A stretch of 64,000 nt of DNA, taken from the NCBI RefSeq assembly GCF_023218175.1, contig NZ_JALPTH010000023.1, positions 62,001-126,000 on the forward strand. Direction: 5' to 3'. Under the pieces are notes generated by a model. That model was not told where the DNA came from, did not search any database, and saw nothing but the letters and a program-made list of their open reading frames with translations. Position numbers and translations under genes: made by a program. This DNA is from Streptomyces lichenis. GTDB lineage: Bacteria; Actinomycetota; Actinomycetes; Streptomycetales; Streptomycetaceae. Positions 52,813 to 61,270 of this stretch are shown piece by piece. Each line of letters starts with the position of its first letter. The first letter of the stretch is position 1.

Positions 52813-52844
52813 GTGTGCTGTCCGTGTGCGCCGTTGAGGAGTTC

Positions 52845-52884
52845 TGGTCTAGACCTTGACAGGTTCAGACCATTCCGGTGAGCT
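52845..52884 (+). promoter_or_regulatory. Chitinase promoter with DasR-type operator
   Basis: TGGTCTAGACC at 52845-52855 matches the core of DasR-responsive elements (N-acetylglucosamine control). With AGGTTCAGACCA (52861-52872) it forms a near-palindrome around the -35 box TTGACA (52856-52861); TGAGCT (52879-52884) at 17-base spacing is a possible -10. Binding here would block RNA polymerase. Confidence 0.7.
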
Positions 52885-52902
52885 GTGCCCATCCCCATGG
52901 AC

Positions 52903-52932
52903 CGACCGATCGACCCCGTAGCCGATCGGTCG
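52903..52932 (+). promoter_or_regulatory. Hairpin in the chitinase 5' leader
   Basis: CGACCGATCG (52903-52912) and CGATCGGTCG (52923-52932) form a 10-bp stem in the transcribed leader, about 50 bases before the start. It may stabilise or attenuate the mRNA. Confidence 0.45.
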
Positions 52933-52983
52933 ATCGACGGACCCGCGATCCCCACGGGTCTCCCCCCACGGAAGGGCCTCCTC

Positions 52984-53922
52984 ATGTCCCGACGTATGTC
53001 CCGACGCCTGTCCCGCCGGATGCTCGCCCTGGTCACCGGGGTCTGTACCGCCGCCGGTATCGCCCTGTTCGCGCCGAGCGCCGGGGCCACCGCTCCGGCC
53101 GGGGCCGCCGTCGCGGCCGCCGACTGCGTGGCCCCCTGGAGCGCGTCCACCGTCTACACCGGCGGCAAGACCGCCTCGTACAACGGCCGCAACTGGCAGG
53201 CGAAGTGGTGGACGCAGAACGAGCGGCCCGGCTCGTCCGACGTCTGGGCCGACCAGGGTGCCTGCGGCGGCGGCACCGGGCCGGGGCCCAACCCGGACCC
53301 GAGCGGCTTCGTCGTCAGCGAGGCGCAGTTCAACCAGATGTTCCCGAACCGGAACCCCTTCTACACGTACAAGGGGCTGACCGACGCGCTCAGCGCCTTC
53401 CCCGCGTTCGCCAAGACCGGCAGCGACACGGTGAAGCGGCAGGAGGCGGCGGCGTTCCTCGCCAACGTCAGCCATGAGACCGGCGGGCTGGTCCATGTGG
53501 TGGAGCAGAACCAGGCCAACTACCCGCACTACTGCGACTCCTCGCAGCCGTACGGGTGCCCGGCCGGGCAGGCCGCGTACTACGGGCGCGGGCCGATCCA
53601 GCTCAGCTGGAACTTCAACTACAAGGCGGCCGGTGACGCCCTCGGCATCGACCTGCTGCGCGACCCCTACAAGGTGGAGCGCGACCCGGCGGTGGCCTGG
53701 AAGACCGGCCTCTGGTACTGGAACACCCAGAACGGCCCCGGCACCATGACCCCGCACAACGCGATGGTCAACGGCGCGGGCTTCGGCCAGACCATCCGCT
53801 CTATCAACGGCGCGCTGGAGTGCGACGGCAGGAACCCGGCGCAGGTGCAGAGCCGGATCGGCAAGTACCAGAGCTTCACCCAGATCCTGGGCGTGCCGAC
53901 CGGGTCCAACCTGAGCTGCTGA
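52984..53922 (+). CDS. Secreted family 19 chitinase with N-terminal carbohydrate-binding module
   Basis: A 312-residue exported enzyme. A basic N-terminus with three SRR blocks and a hydrophobic stretch form the signal peptide (to about 45). A CBM5/12-type module follows (about 48-95: VAPWSASTVYTGGKTASYNG, WQAKWWTQNERPG). After a Gly/Pro linker comes the GH19 domain (about 105-310): FLANVSHETGG with the catalytic Glu, YYGRGPIQLSWNFNY, and WKTGLWYWNTQNGPG. It cleaves chitin outside the cell. The upstream DasR-type site fits induction by N-acetylglucosamine. Single gene. Confidence 0.92.
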   Translation: MSRRMSRRLSRRMLALVTGVCTAAGIALFAPSAGATAPAGAAVAAADCVAPWSASTVYTGGKTASYNGRNWQAKWWTQNERPGSSDVWADQGACGGGTGPGPNPDPSGFVVSEAQFNQMFPNRNPFYTYKGLTDALSAFPAFAKTGSDTVKRQEAAAFLANVSHETGGLVHVVEQNQANYPHYCDSSQPYGCPAGQAAYYGRGPIQLSWNFNYKAAGDALGIDLLRDPYKVERDPAVAWKTGLWYWNTQNGPGTMTPHNAMVNGAGFGQTIRSINGALECDGRNPAQVQSRIGKYQSFTQILGVPTGSNLSC

Positions 53923-54314
53923 GCCCCGCGGTCCGGCCGCACCGGACCCGTGAACGGCCGTCGGCGCCGCGGTGTCCTGCCCACCCGCGGGGCCGGCGGC
54001 ACCGCCGCGTCCCGGTCGTGGACGGCGATCTCCATGGTCCTGGCCATGGGCGCCAGGACCTCACGCCGCGGGAGGCGCAAGCCCGCCGGAGTGGGGCGGG
54101 TGGGTCCGCTGACGGGGCGTCAGGTCCTGATTGCATCACGGTTCCGCGTGCGCGCTGTCACGGTTTGGCAATCGGGAGGTATAAGGACGGCGTAAAGGCG
54201 CGATAGCGCGCCTCGGGTACCCCCGATCTCAGTAACGTACGCCCGTTCGATCACCTGATCTTCCGGCTGTCGGATCCCCCGATCACCGGAACCTCACGCA
54301 AGGACGTACCCGCC
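53923..54314. other. Intergenic region between chitinase and LppU-like gene
   Basis: 392 bases. It contains a small hairpin GGCGCG-ATA-GCGCGCC at 54197-54212 and an AT-richer stretch near 54165-54195 that may include a promoter. No gene is supported. Confidence 0.4.
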
Positions 54315-54719
54315 ATGGCCGTTGAGCAGCCGCCCGCCGCCCCCGTCGAGCAGCCGCAGCCGCCCGCCTTCGACGGGCAGCAGCCTGCCCCCGCCGCCAA
54401 GCCCAAGGGCGGCAAGGGCAAGAAGTTCCTCCGGGTGGTCGCCCTGATCGTCGTGGCCATCGCGGTCAAGTTCGGCATCTCGTACATGTTCAACTCCCCG
54501 GTGCACGCCGAGGCGGGCGACTGCGTCCGGGTGACCGGCAGCGAGAACAACCCCGAGGTCGACACCAAGGACTGCTCGGACAAGGACGCCAACTACAAGG
54601 TGGTCAAGGTCGTCGACGACACCTTCGACACCAACAGCTGCGGCACCGTCGGCCAGGCCGCGCTCGCCCAGCAGTGGGACGCCGAGAAGTTCGTCCTCTG
54701 CCTCGACCCGGTGAAGTAG
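54315..54719 (+). CDS. LppU/SCO3897-like membrane-anchored protein
   Basis: A 134-residue protein. A Pro/Gln/Ala-rich cytoplasmic lead with lysines (KPKGGKGKK) precedes one helix (FLRVVALIVVAIAVKFGISY, about 38-58). The outside domain has four Cys: AEAGDCVRVTGSENN, DTKDCSDKDANYKVVKVVDD, TNSCGTVGQ and FVLCLDPVK. This matches the actinobacterial LppU/SCO3897 family, whose domain probably has two disulfides and unknown function. ATG start with no strong ribosome site. Confidence 0.8.
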   Translation: MAVEQPPAAPVEQPQPPAFDGQQPAPAAKPKGGKGKKFLRVVALIVVAIAVKFGISYMFNSPVHAEAGDCVRVTGSENNPEVDTKDCSDKDANYKVVKVVDDTFDTNSCGTVGQAALAQQWDAEKFVLCLDPVK

Positions 54720-54730
54720 CCCCGGTTCGC

Positions 54731-55564
54731 TCAGGTGCGGTCGTCGGCGGCCCGGCGGGTCCCGACGACCACGGTCGCCCACAGGTCCTCGCAGGTCTCG
54801 ACGGACGCCACCAGCCCTCCGGCGGTGACGATCGCCGTGGCCGCGGGGACCTGCCGCTCACTGGTCTCGAACAGCAGACTGCCGCCGGGCGCCAGCCACT
54901 CGGCCGCCTCGACGGCCACCCGGCGCAGTACGTCGAGCCCGTCCCGGCCGCCGTCCAGGGCGACCCGCGCCTCATGCGCCCGGGCCTCCGCCGGAAGCAG
55001 CTCCACCTCTCCCGTCGGTACGTACGGCACATTGGCGAGCAGGACGTCCACCCGTCCGCGCAGCCGGGGCGGCAGCGGGGCGAACAGATCGCCCAGGTGC
55101 ACCGACCCCGGCGCGGCGATGTTGCGGCGGGCGCACCGGACGGCGGCCGGGTCGATGTCGGACGCGTGCAGCTCGGGCCGGTGCAGGCCGGCCGCGAGCG
55201 CGGCCCCCAGCGCACCCGAACCGCAGCACAGGTCCACCACCACCGCCCCCGCCGCCGGGGCGAGCGCGGCGGCCCGGTCCACCAGGAACTCGGTACGGCG
55301 GCGCGGCACGAACACCCCCTCGTCCACGCTGATCCGCAGCCCTCTGAACTCGGCCCAGCCGACGACATGCTCCAACGGCCGCCCGGACGCCCGGCGCGCC
55401 ACCATCGCGTGCAGCTCCCGCACGGTGCGGGCCGCCGAGAGCAGCAACTCCGCCTCCTCCTCGGCGAACACGCACCCGGCGGTACGGAGGGCGGAAACGG
55501 TCGTCTCACGGTGCGGGCGGAGCGCCGCGGCCGACGATTCAGGGGAGGGCTGGGGTACGGACAT
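54731..55564 (-). CDS. PrmC/HemK-related glutamine-N5 methyltransferase, unknown substrate
   Basis: A 277-residue protein with an N-terminal helical domain (about 20-85) and a Rossmann methyltransferase domain: PRRRTEFLVDRA, VVVDLCCGSGALGAALAAG (motif I), LHASDIDPAAVRCARRN and the catalytic loop LLANVPYVPTGEV. In PrmC the loop is NPPY; here it is NVPY, as in the PrmC-related family of unknown target. It should methylate a Gln side chain of a protein other than the usual release factor. It converges with the LppU-like gene. Confidence 0.82.
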   Translation of the reverse strand: MSVPQPSPESSAAALRPHRETTVSALRTAGCVFAEEEAELLLSAARTVRELHAMVARRASGRPLEHVVGWAEFRGLRISVDEGVFVPRRRTEFLVDRAAALAPAAGAVVVDLCCGSGALGAALAAGLHRPELHASDIDPAAVRCARRNIAAPGSVHLGDLFAPLPPRLRGRVDVLLANVPYVPTGEVELLPAEARAHEARVALDGGRDGLDVLRRVAVEAAEWLAPGGSLLFETSERQVPAATAIVTAGGLVASVETCEDLWATVVVGTRRAADDRT

Positions 55565-55841
55565 GGGAACGCCTTTCGGGATGCACTGCGGGTGCTCCCG
55601 TACGGACGTGTATCCCTAGCCGACGGTGCGAGAACCGACGGAGAAGGCGTCAACGGAGAAGGCGAGCACCCGTTCTGACCTGCGGTTGATGGGAACTCAC
55701 CTCCTCGGTGCGCTGTCGGTCCGGCACCCGGCGCCGCGATGGCGCGGGGTCCTGGCCGACCTTACACGGCGCCTGTCCGGGGCGCGGCCCGGGTGGCCAT
55801 GGCAGACCACTGGTGGGGGCCTGGGAGGCCGGGGAAGGGAT

Positions 55842-56876
55842 TCAGCGAAGGGCACGGAGCAGCATCGGCAGCGAGGCCGTGAACTCGCGTGACCAGTAGG
55901 CCGGATCGTGGGTGCCCGCGTGGAAGCGGGTCGTCACCCGGGCACCGGCCGCACGGAGCACCGGGGCCAGTGCCTCGTTCTCCTCGCGCATGATCCATTC
56001 GGTCGGTGACAGGACGTCGGCGGGGAACGGTGCGTCCGGGTCCTCCAGGCCGGGGATGTGTTCGTCGGGGAGGGTGCCGGGCGGGTCCAGTGGGCCGAGC
56101 CGCCCGTCACCGCAGGACAGCCGGACGGGGATGCCGCTGAGCCGGTGGGCGAGGTACGCGGGGTCGTGGGCCTGCCAGATCGCGCGCTGGCGCACCGGAT
56201 CGCCCCACAACGCCGTCCACTCCAGGCCCAGATGGTCCATCGCGGCCCGTACCGCGCGAGGGTGCTGGAGCGGGTGCACGAAGCCGCTGTAGCTCGCTGG
56301 CGCCCGGAACAGCCCCCGGTGGCGCGCGGTGTACGACACGGCGCCGAACCCGCCCTGGGACTGGCCGGCGACCACCCGCCTCGTCCCGGCTCCGTAATGG
56401 CGCTCCACGAGCGGCAGGACCTCGCGCAGATGGAACGTCTCCACAGCCGGAGGGCCGCCCTCGCCGTGGTTCCACCAGTCCGTGCAGAAGCCGAACAGCG
56501 GCATCTCGGGCATCACCACGAGCGTGTGCCGCAGTGCGGAAAGGCCATGGATCCCGTAGTCCCGGGTCCACGCCAGATGGTCACCGTCCCCGCCGGGCAG
56601 CAGGAGCAGCACCGGCCAGCGGTGCACGGGCCGCCGGGCGTGCCAGTCCTCGGGAGTCAGGAGCCGCACCCCGGCCGGACGTCCCAGCGCGGCCGATTCC
56701 ACCACGAGATCGACGATCCGCCGTCCGGAGAACGTCTCCGCGATCACCTCCGCCCCACCGCCGGCCGCCGCCCTCGGCAGTGCGGCGGCCTGCCCGGCGC
56801 CGACAGCGCCGGCGCCGAGAACCAGTGCACCGTGCAGCAGCAGACGCCGTCCCGGACCCGACGGAAGAGCACTCAC
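55842..56876 (-). CDS. Secreted esterase (putative esterase/antigen-85 type)
   Basis: A 344-residue exported alpha/beta hydrolase. The N-terminus GPGRRLLLHGALVLGAGAVG has an RR-x-LLL pattern and a hydrophobic core, suggesting a Tat signal peptide, cleaved near 35. The hydrolase has PVLLLLPGGDGDHLAW, the nucleophile elbow VAGQSQGGFGAVSY (Ser about 188), the acid probably in the LSPTEWI or CGDGRLG region and a late His in HAGTHDPAYW. It resembles the esterase family that includes mycolyltransferases and feruloyl esterases. GTG 56876 follows GAGGTG; upstream in-frame sequence is not gene-like. Confidence 0.78.
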   Translation of the reverse strand: MSALPSGPGRRLLLHGALVLGAGAVGAGQAAALPRAAAGGGAEVIAETFSGRRIVDLVVESAALGRPAGVRLLTPEDWHARRPVHRWPVLLLLPGGDGDHLAWTRDYGIHGLSALRHTLVVMPEMPLFGFCTDWWNHGEGGPPAVETFHLREVLPLVERHYGAGTRRVVAGQSQGGFGAVSYTARHRGLFRAPASYSGFVHPLQHPRAVRAAMDHLGLEWTALWGDPVRQRAIWQAHDPAYLAHRLSGIPVRLSCGDGRLGPLDPPGTLPDEHIPGLEDPDAPFPADVLSPTEWIMREENEALAPVLRAAGARVTTRFHAGTHDPAYWSREFTASLPMLLRALR

Positions 56877-57140
56877 CGGCCACCTCGTCTCGAACGCCCT
56901 CAGACCCCGGGCCCCGCTGGTTCCCTTCCGAGTCTCGTGCCGCGGCGACCGCACAAGGAATCCGTCACACCCCTGACCGGTCCCGGAGTTCACCCCTGAG
57001 GCGTATCGCGGCAAGCGCACGGCCCCCGGGCAACATGGCACCGGCGGGCGCCCCGTCGGGGCATCAGGACGACGAGGCCACCGCCGGCTGTCACGGCGGC
57101 CGCAGCGGCTCCGGCCGTCGGCAGCGTGCGCTGCCACGGC

Positions 57141-57710
57141 CTAGCCGGCTGCCTCCTCCGTCTCCATCACCCGCTCCATGGCGCGCGCCAGCCGCTCCAG
57201 TGCCGCGGCGGTCTCGGCGAAGGCCTCCTCGCCCAACTCGGCTGCCAGGCGGCCCGCGAGGTCGGCGTGGGCTGGCTCTATGCGGGCGATCGAGGCGCGG
57301 CCCTCGGCCGTGGGGGCGAGGAGCTTGGCCCGGCGGTGGGCCGGATTGGGCAGGTACTCGGCCAGCCCCTCCCGTACCAGCAGGTCGGCCACTCGCTGCA
57401 CGCTCTGCCGGGTGATGCCCATGGTGCGGGCGATCCCGGAGACCGGTTGCGGCTCCGGCATGACGGCGCCGAGCACCTGCCACCAGGCGGCGGTCAGGCC
57501 GGCCGGGCGGGCCAGCCGCTCGGACTCGGCGAGGAACTGGCCGTTCAGCCGGAACACTCCGAGGGCGGTGCGGGACAGCAACTGCTGGGCGAGATGGGCC
57601 TCCACCGGGGTGAGCTCGGTGGGGGGCTCCGAGGGGCGGGGGGCCGGGGGCCGGTCCCGTACCCCGTCCTCGTGAGCGTCCTCGTCCTTGCTCGCCGCGT
57701 GCGTGCTCAT
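57141..57710 (-). CDS. MarR-family transcription regulator
   Basis: A 189-residue winged-helix regulator. After a 35-residue charged lead, GLTAAWWQVLGAVMPEPQPV, SGIARTMGITRQSVQRVADL (recognition helix) and AEYLPNPAHRRAKLLAPTAE (wing) form the MarR domain; helices follow for dimerisation. ATG lies 4 bases after the stop of the DJ-1 gene, so they form an operon. A likely operator, TGACA-N6-TGTCA at 58399-58414, lies before the DJ-1 start, suggesting autoregulation. Confidence 0.88.
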   Translation of the reverse strand: MSTHAASKDEDAHEDGVRDRPPAPRPSEPPTELTPVEAHLAQQLLSRTALGVFRLNGQFLAESERLARPAGLTAAWWQVLGAVMPEPQPVSGIARTMGITRQSVQRVADLLVREGLAEYLPNPAHRRAKLLAPTAEGRASIARIEPAHADLAGRLAAELGEEAFAETAAALERLARAMERVMETEEAAG

Positions 57711-57714
57711 GGGG

Positions 57715-58377
57715 TCAGTCCTCCGCGTTCAGTTCCTCGAAGGCGGCCGGGTCGGAGTCGTGGAACAGCCGGTACCAGGCGTCGAGCCGGCTGCCCCCGA
57801 GGGCGCCCATCCGGCCCAGGATCTCGCGGGCGAAGGCCACCGGCTCGGTCGGGCCGGCGGTGATCAGGTCCCCGTCGGTGACCGCGTCGGTCTCCTCGTA
57901 GTGCTTGCCGCCCTGGTAGCCGCTTCCGGCCAGGTAGAAGGAGACCGCGCTGGTGTGGCGGCGCGCGTCCAGCAGTCCCTCGCGGGCCAGGCCGAGGGTG
58001 GCGCCGCATATGGCCGCGACCGGCACTCCCGCGTCGAGGAAGGCGCGGGCCGTGGCGGTGAAGGGAGCCAGGGCGTCCCCGGCGTCCCAGAGGTCGGCGC
58101 CCGGGAGGATCAGCAGGGAGGCGTCCTCGGGGCGGAGCTCGGAGAGGGCCAGGTCGGGGGAGACGCGCAGGCCGCCGATGCTGGTGACCTGGGCGGTGCT
58201 GGGACCGACCGTGCGGATGTCGAAGCCGGAGCGGGCCAGCCAGGCCGTGGCGTGGCCGGTCTCCCAGTCGGCGAGGGTGTCGTAGACCGCGAGGTACACG
58301 GGCTTGCGGGCGGGGGGAGCGGATGCGGCTTCACCCACGGCGGCCGTGGTGGTGGCGCGGGAGCCGGTGCCGGTCAT
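57715..58377 (-). CDS. DJ-1/PfpI (ThiJ) family protein
   Basis: A 220-residue class I glutamine-amidotransferase-like protein: PVYLAVYDTLADWETGHATA, LLILPGADLW, and the nucleophile elbow VPVAAICGATLGLAREGLLD with the conserved Cys (about 134). The family includes deglycases, isocyanide hydratases and stress proteins. ATG behind GAGGAGG. First gene of an operon with a MarR regulator that probably responds to a related signal; the combination suggests response to a reactive small molecule. Confidence 0.87.
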   Translation of the reverse strand: MTGTGSRATTTAAVGEAASAPPARKPVYLAVYDTLADWETGHATAWLARSGFDIRTVGPSTAQVTSIGGLRVSPDLALSELRPEDASLLILPGADLWDAGDALAPFTATARAFLDAGVPVAAICGATLGLAREGLLDARRHTSAVSFYLAGSGYQGGKHYEETDAVTDGDLITAGPTEPVAFAREILGRMGALGGSRLDAWYRLFHDSDPAAFEELNAED

Positions 58378-58398
58378 GGTGCCTCCTCGGTGAGGTGA

Positions 58399-58414
58399 TG
58401 ACATAATGCTGTCA
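58399..58414. promoter_or_regulatory. Candidate MarR operator
   Basis: TGACA-TAATGC-TGTCA, a 5-bp inverted repeat in a 16-bp site, 22 bases before the DJ-1 start. ATGCTGTCA recurs at 58425-58433. The inner TAATGC could be a -10 box. Confidence 0.5.
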
Positions 58415-58554
58415 TGGAGGCAGGATGCTGTCAACGCCCTTTCCCGTACTTTCCTCCAGCGAGGCCGAGCGCCGTCCGTAGCGGACGACACCCTGCCGAT
58501 CCAGGCCCTTTCCGCCATACAAGATGGCCATACCGGCACCCGTCCGCGGTTGCC

Positions 58555-58560
58555 TACCCT
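58555..58560 (+). promoter_or_regulatory. -10 element, leaderless start of the aminotransferase gene
   Basis: TACCCT ends 7 bases before the ATG at 58568; no ribosome-binding site. Confidence 0.5.
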
Positions 58561-58567
58561 GGCCCGC

Positions 58568-59938
58568 ATGACCCCTCTGACCCCTCATGCCGATCCGCGG
58601 ACCGGGGCGGCCGTCAAGGCCGCAGACCGCGCGCACGTGTTCCACTCCTGGTCAGCCCAGGGCCTGATCGACCCGCTCGCGGTCGCCGGCGCCGAGGGTG
58701 CGTACTTCTGGGACTACGACGGGAACCGCTACCTCGACTTCGCCAGCGGCCTCGTCTACACCAACATCGGGTACCAGCACCCGAAGGTCGTCGCGGCCAT
58801 CCAGGAGCAGGCGGGGAAGCTGGCCACCTTCGCCCCCGCCTTCGCCGTGGACGTGCGGTCCGAGGCGGCCCGGCTGATCGCCGAGCGCACCCCCGGCGAC
58901 CTCGACAAGATCTTCTTCACCAACGGCGGCGCCGAGGCGGTCGAGAACGCCATCCGGATGGCCCGCCTCCACACCGGCCGGACCAAGGTGCTGTCCGCCT
59001 ACCGCTCGTACCACGGCGCCACCTCCACCGCGATCAACCTCACCGGTGACCCGCGCCGCTGGGCGTCCGACACCGCCTCGGCCGGCGTCGTCCACTTCTG
59101 GGGCCCCTTCGCGTACCGCTCGCCGTTCTACTCGGCGGACGAGACCGAGGAGTGCGAGCGCGCCCTCGCGCACCTGGAGGACACCATCGCCTTCGAGGGG
59201 CCTGGGACCATCGCGGCGATCATCCTGGAGAGCATCCCCGGCACCGCCGGGATCATGGTGCCGCCGCCCGGCTACCTGGCCGGTGTGCGCGAGCTCTGCG
59301 ACCGGTACGGCATCGTCTTCGTGCTGGACGAGGTCATGGCGGGCTTCGGCCGGACCGGCGAGTGGTTCGCCGTGGACCACTTCGACGTCGTGCCCGACCT
59401 GCTCACCTTCGCCAAGGGCGTCAACTCGGGGTACGTACCGCTGGGCGGGGTCGCGATCTCGGCGGAGATCGCGGCCACCTTCGACAAGCGGCCCTACCCC
59501 GGCGGACTCACCTACTCCGGTCACCCGCTGGCCTGCGCCGCGGCCGTCGCCACCATCGAGGTGATGGAGGAGGAGAAGGTCGTCGAGCAGGCCGCCCGGC
59601 TGGGCGAGCGGATCCTCGGCCCCGGGCTGCGGGAGCTGGCCGAGCGGCACCCCTCGGTCGGCGAGGTGCGCGGACTCGGCGCGTTCTGGGCGCTGGAGCT
59701 GGTCCGGGACCGGGAGACCCGCGAGCCGCTGGTGCCGTACAACGCCACCGGTGAGGCGGGCACCCCGATGGCCGCCTTCGCCGCGGCCTGCAAGAAGAAC
59801 GGCCTGTGGCCCTTCGTCAACATGAACCGCACCCACGCCGTGCCCGCCTGCAACATCACCGAGGCGGAGGCGAAGGAGGGCCTGGCCGCCCTGGACGCCG
59901 CGCTCTCGGTCGCCGACGAGCACACCACCGCGGCCTGA
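58568..59938 (+). CDS. Class III (aspartate family) aminotransferase
   Basis: A 456-residue omega-aminotransferase-like PLP enzyme: GAYFWDYDGNRYLDFASGLV, FFTNGGAEAVENAIRMARLH, SAYRSYHGATSTAINLTG, VFVLDEVMAGFGRTGEWFAV with the cofactor Asp, and LTFAKGVNSGYVPLGGVAIS with the Schiff-base Lys. It would move an amino group from an omega- or beta-amino acid or diamine to a keto acid. The longer frame upstream is rejected because it overlaps the MarR operator; the ATG has a -10 box close by. The stop lies inside the first copy of a tandem repeat. Confidence 0.88.
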   Translation: MTPLTPHADPRTGAAVKAADRAHVFHSWSAQGLIDPLAVAGAEGAYFWDYDGNRYLDFASGLVYTNIGYQHPKVVAAIQEQAGKLATFAPAFAVDVRSEAARLIAERTPGDLDKIFFTNGGAEAVENAIRMARLHTGRTKVLSAYRSYHGATSTAINLTGDPRRWASDTASAGVVHFWGPFAYRSPFYSADETEECERALAHLEDTIAFEGPGTIAAIILESIPGTAGIMVPPPGYLAGVRELCDRYGIVFVLDEVMAGFGRTGEWFAVDHFDVVPDLLTFAKGVNSGYVPLGGVAISAEIAATFDKRPYPGGLTYSGHPLACAAAVATIEVMEEEKVVEQAARLGERILGPGLRELAERHPSVGEVRGLGAFWALELVRDRETREPLVPYNATGEAGTPMAAFAAACKKNGLWPFVNMNRTHAVPACNITEAEAKEGLAALDAALSVADEHTTAA

Positions 59939-60127
59939 GCCCCGGCCCCCGGACGGGGACACCACCGCGGCCTGGGCCCCGCCGCGCAGGGGCACTTTGA
60001 CCTGAGCCCCGGCCCCGGACAGGGACATCACCGCGGCCTGAGCCCCGGTCCCGGACGGGGGCACCATCGCGGCCTGGGCCCCGCCGCGCGGGGGCGCCTT
60101 GGCCTGAGCCCTCGCCGCGGGCGGGCC
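59922..60127 (+). repeat. Two tandem units of about 103 bp at the aminotransferase stop
   Basis: ACACCACCGCGGCCTG occurs at 59922, 59959, 60025 (one change) and 60061 (two changes), at intervals of 37, 66 and 36 bases. So a composite unit of about 103 bases is present twice. Between copies lie CCCCGGCCCCGGAC and GGCCCCGCCGCGC blocks that repeat too. The first unit begins in the last codons of the gene (TTAA-stop), so the stop region itself has been duplicated. Confidence 0.75.
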
Positions 60128-60260
60128 GCCCCGCGCCCGGCCCGGGGCGGCCGCCGATGGCCGGCTCGTGAGGGCGGGAGACCTCCGTCACGAGCCCCCG
60201 GCCCCCTCCTCCGGCTGCCTTAAAGTGTCCGGAACCACGCACGAGGAGGGGGCCGGACCC
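59939..60260. other. Intergenic region with the tandem repeat
   Basis: 322 bases between the aminotransferase and GntR genes. The first 190 are tandem repeat; the rest should hold the GntR promoter (near GCCTTAAAGTGTCCGG, 60218-60233). No gene. Confidence 0.5.
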
Positions 60261-61109
60261 ATGCCCGCCAGCGGAGCCGTCACCCGCAGCACTCTGCGCC
60301 AGCAGATCGCGGACGCACTCCGTGACGAGGTGCTCGCCGGGCGTCTCGGTCCGGGCGAGGAGTTCACCGTCAAGCAGATCGCCGAGCAGTACGGGGTGTC
60401 CGCCACCCCCGTCCGGGAGGCGCTGGTGGACCTCACCGCGCAGGGGCTGCTCGACTCCGACCAGCACCGGGGCTTCCGCGTGCACCGCTTCTCGGTGGAG
60501 GACTACCGGGGCATGGTCGAGGCCCGCGCCTTGGTGGTCGACGGGGTCTTCCGGCGGCTGTGCGTGTACGGGGAGAAGCACCAGGACCGGGAACGGGAGC
60601 GAGACGGGGGCCGGGAACGGGATGGGGACGGCGGTGGGGGCGGTATGCCGCTGCCCGCGCCCGCCCGGTCGCCGGAGGAGCGGCCGCCGGTGCCCGCCCG
60701 CGGGCCGGAGGAGCCGGCCGGGGCGGTCCGGCGGACCCCCGTGCGCACCCCGCCGCACGGGGAGCGGCTGGTGGCGGTGCGGCGCCGGGGCGAGGAGGCG
60801 GCACGGGCCGCGCGCGCCGGTGAGCTGGACATCCTCATCGGCTACGACCTGCGGTTCTGGCGAGAGCTCAGCGGCTTCGTCGCCAACCCCTACATCGTCG
60901 GCTTCCTGCACCGCCTGCGCGTCCAGGCCTGGGTGTTCGCCGTCCCCCGTCTGCGCGCCGACCCCCGGCGGGACCGGTGGCTGTGGAGCGGGCACGAGGA
61001 GCTGGTCGACGCGGTGGCGCTGGCCGATCCGGAGGCGGTGAGCACCGTCATGGACGCGTACAACGCGCACTCCCTGCGGTGGGCCGACCATCTGGAGCGC
61101 TGCTCCTGA
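60261..61109 (+). CDS. GntR-family (FCD type) transcription regulator with low-complexity insert
   Basis: A 282-residue regulator. The winged helix (about 8-75) has RSTLRQQIADALRDEVLAGR, KQIAEQYGVSATPVREALVD and LLDSDQHRGFRVH. The ligand domain starts FSVEDYRGMVEARALVVDGV, is then interrupted by about 65 residues of Asp/Glu/Arg/Gly and Pro (about 110-175), and resumes with LDILIGYDLRFWRELSGFVA and DLHRLRVQAWVF-like sequence. FCD domains bind small acids and often a metal; the insert probably loops out. ATG behind GAGGAGGGGG. Target unknown. Confidence 0.8.
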   Translation: MPASGAVTRSTLRQQIADALRDEVLAGRLGPGEEFTVKQIAEQYGVSATPVREALVDLTAQGLLDSDQHRGFRVHRFSVEDYRGMVEARALVVDGVFRRLCVYGEKHQDRERERDGGRERDGDGGGGGMPLPAPARSPEERPPVPARGPEEPAGAVRRTPVRTPPHGERLVAVRRRGEEAARAARAGELDILIGYDLRFWRELSGFVANPYIVGFLHRLRVQAWVFAVPRLRADPRRDRWLWSGHEELVDAVALADPEAVSTVMDAYNAHSLRWADHLERCS

Positions 61110-61270
61110 CCGTCCGCGACCGTTCTTGACGGTCCTTGGGCGCGGTACGCCGCGGCTACCGGCCCCCCGCGATGGGTAGGGGACGTGCATCCGCCGGCCG
61201 CCGGAGGCGGGCCGTCGTCCACCGCGCACTACGCTGTCCCGACCCGCGACCGAAGGAGAGCGAGTCCCCC

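Noticed and set aside
55626..55892. 88-codon plus-strand frame between the methyltransferase and esterase genes
   Set aside because: It overlaps the end of the esterase gene, is Arg/Gly-rich and has no recognisable feature or clear ribosome site.
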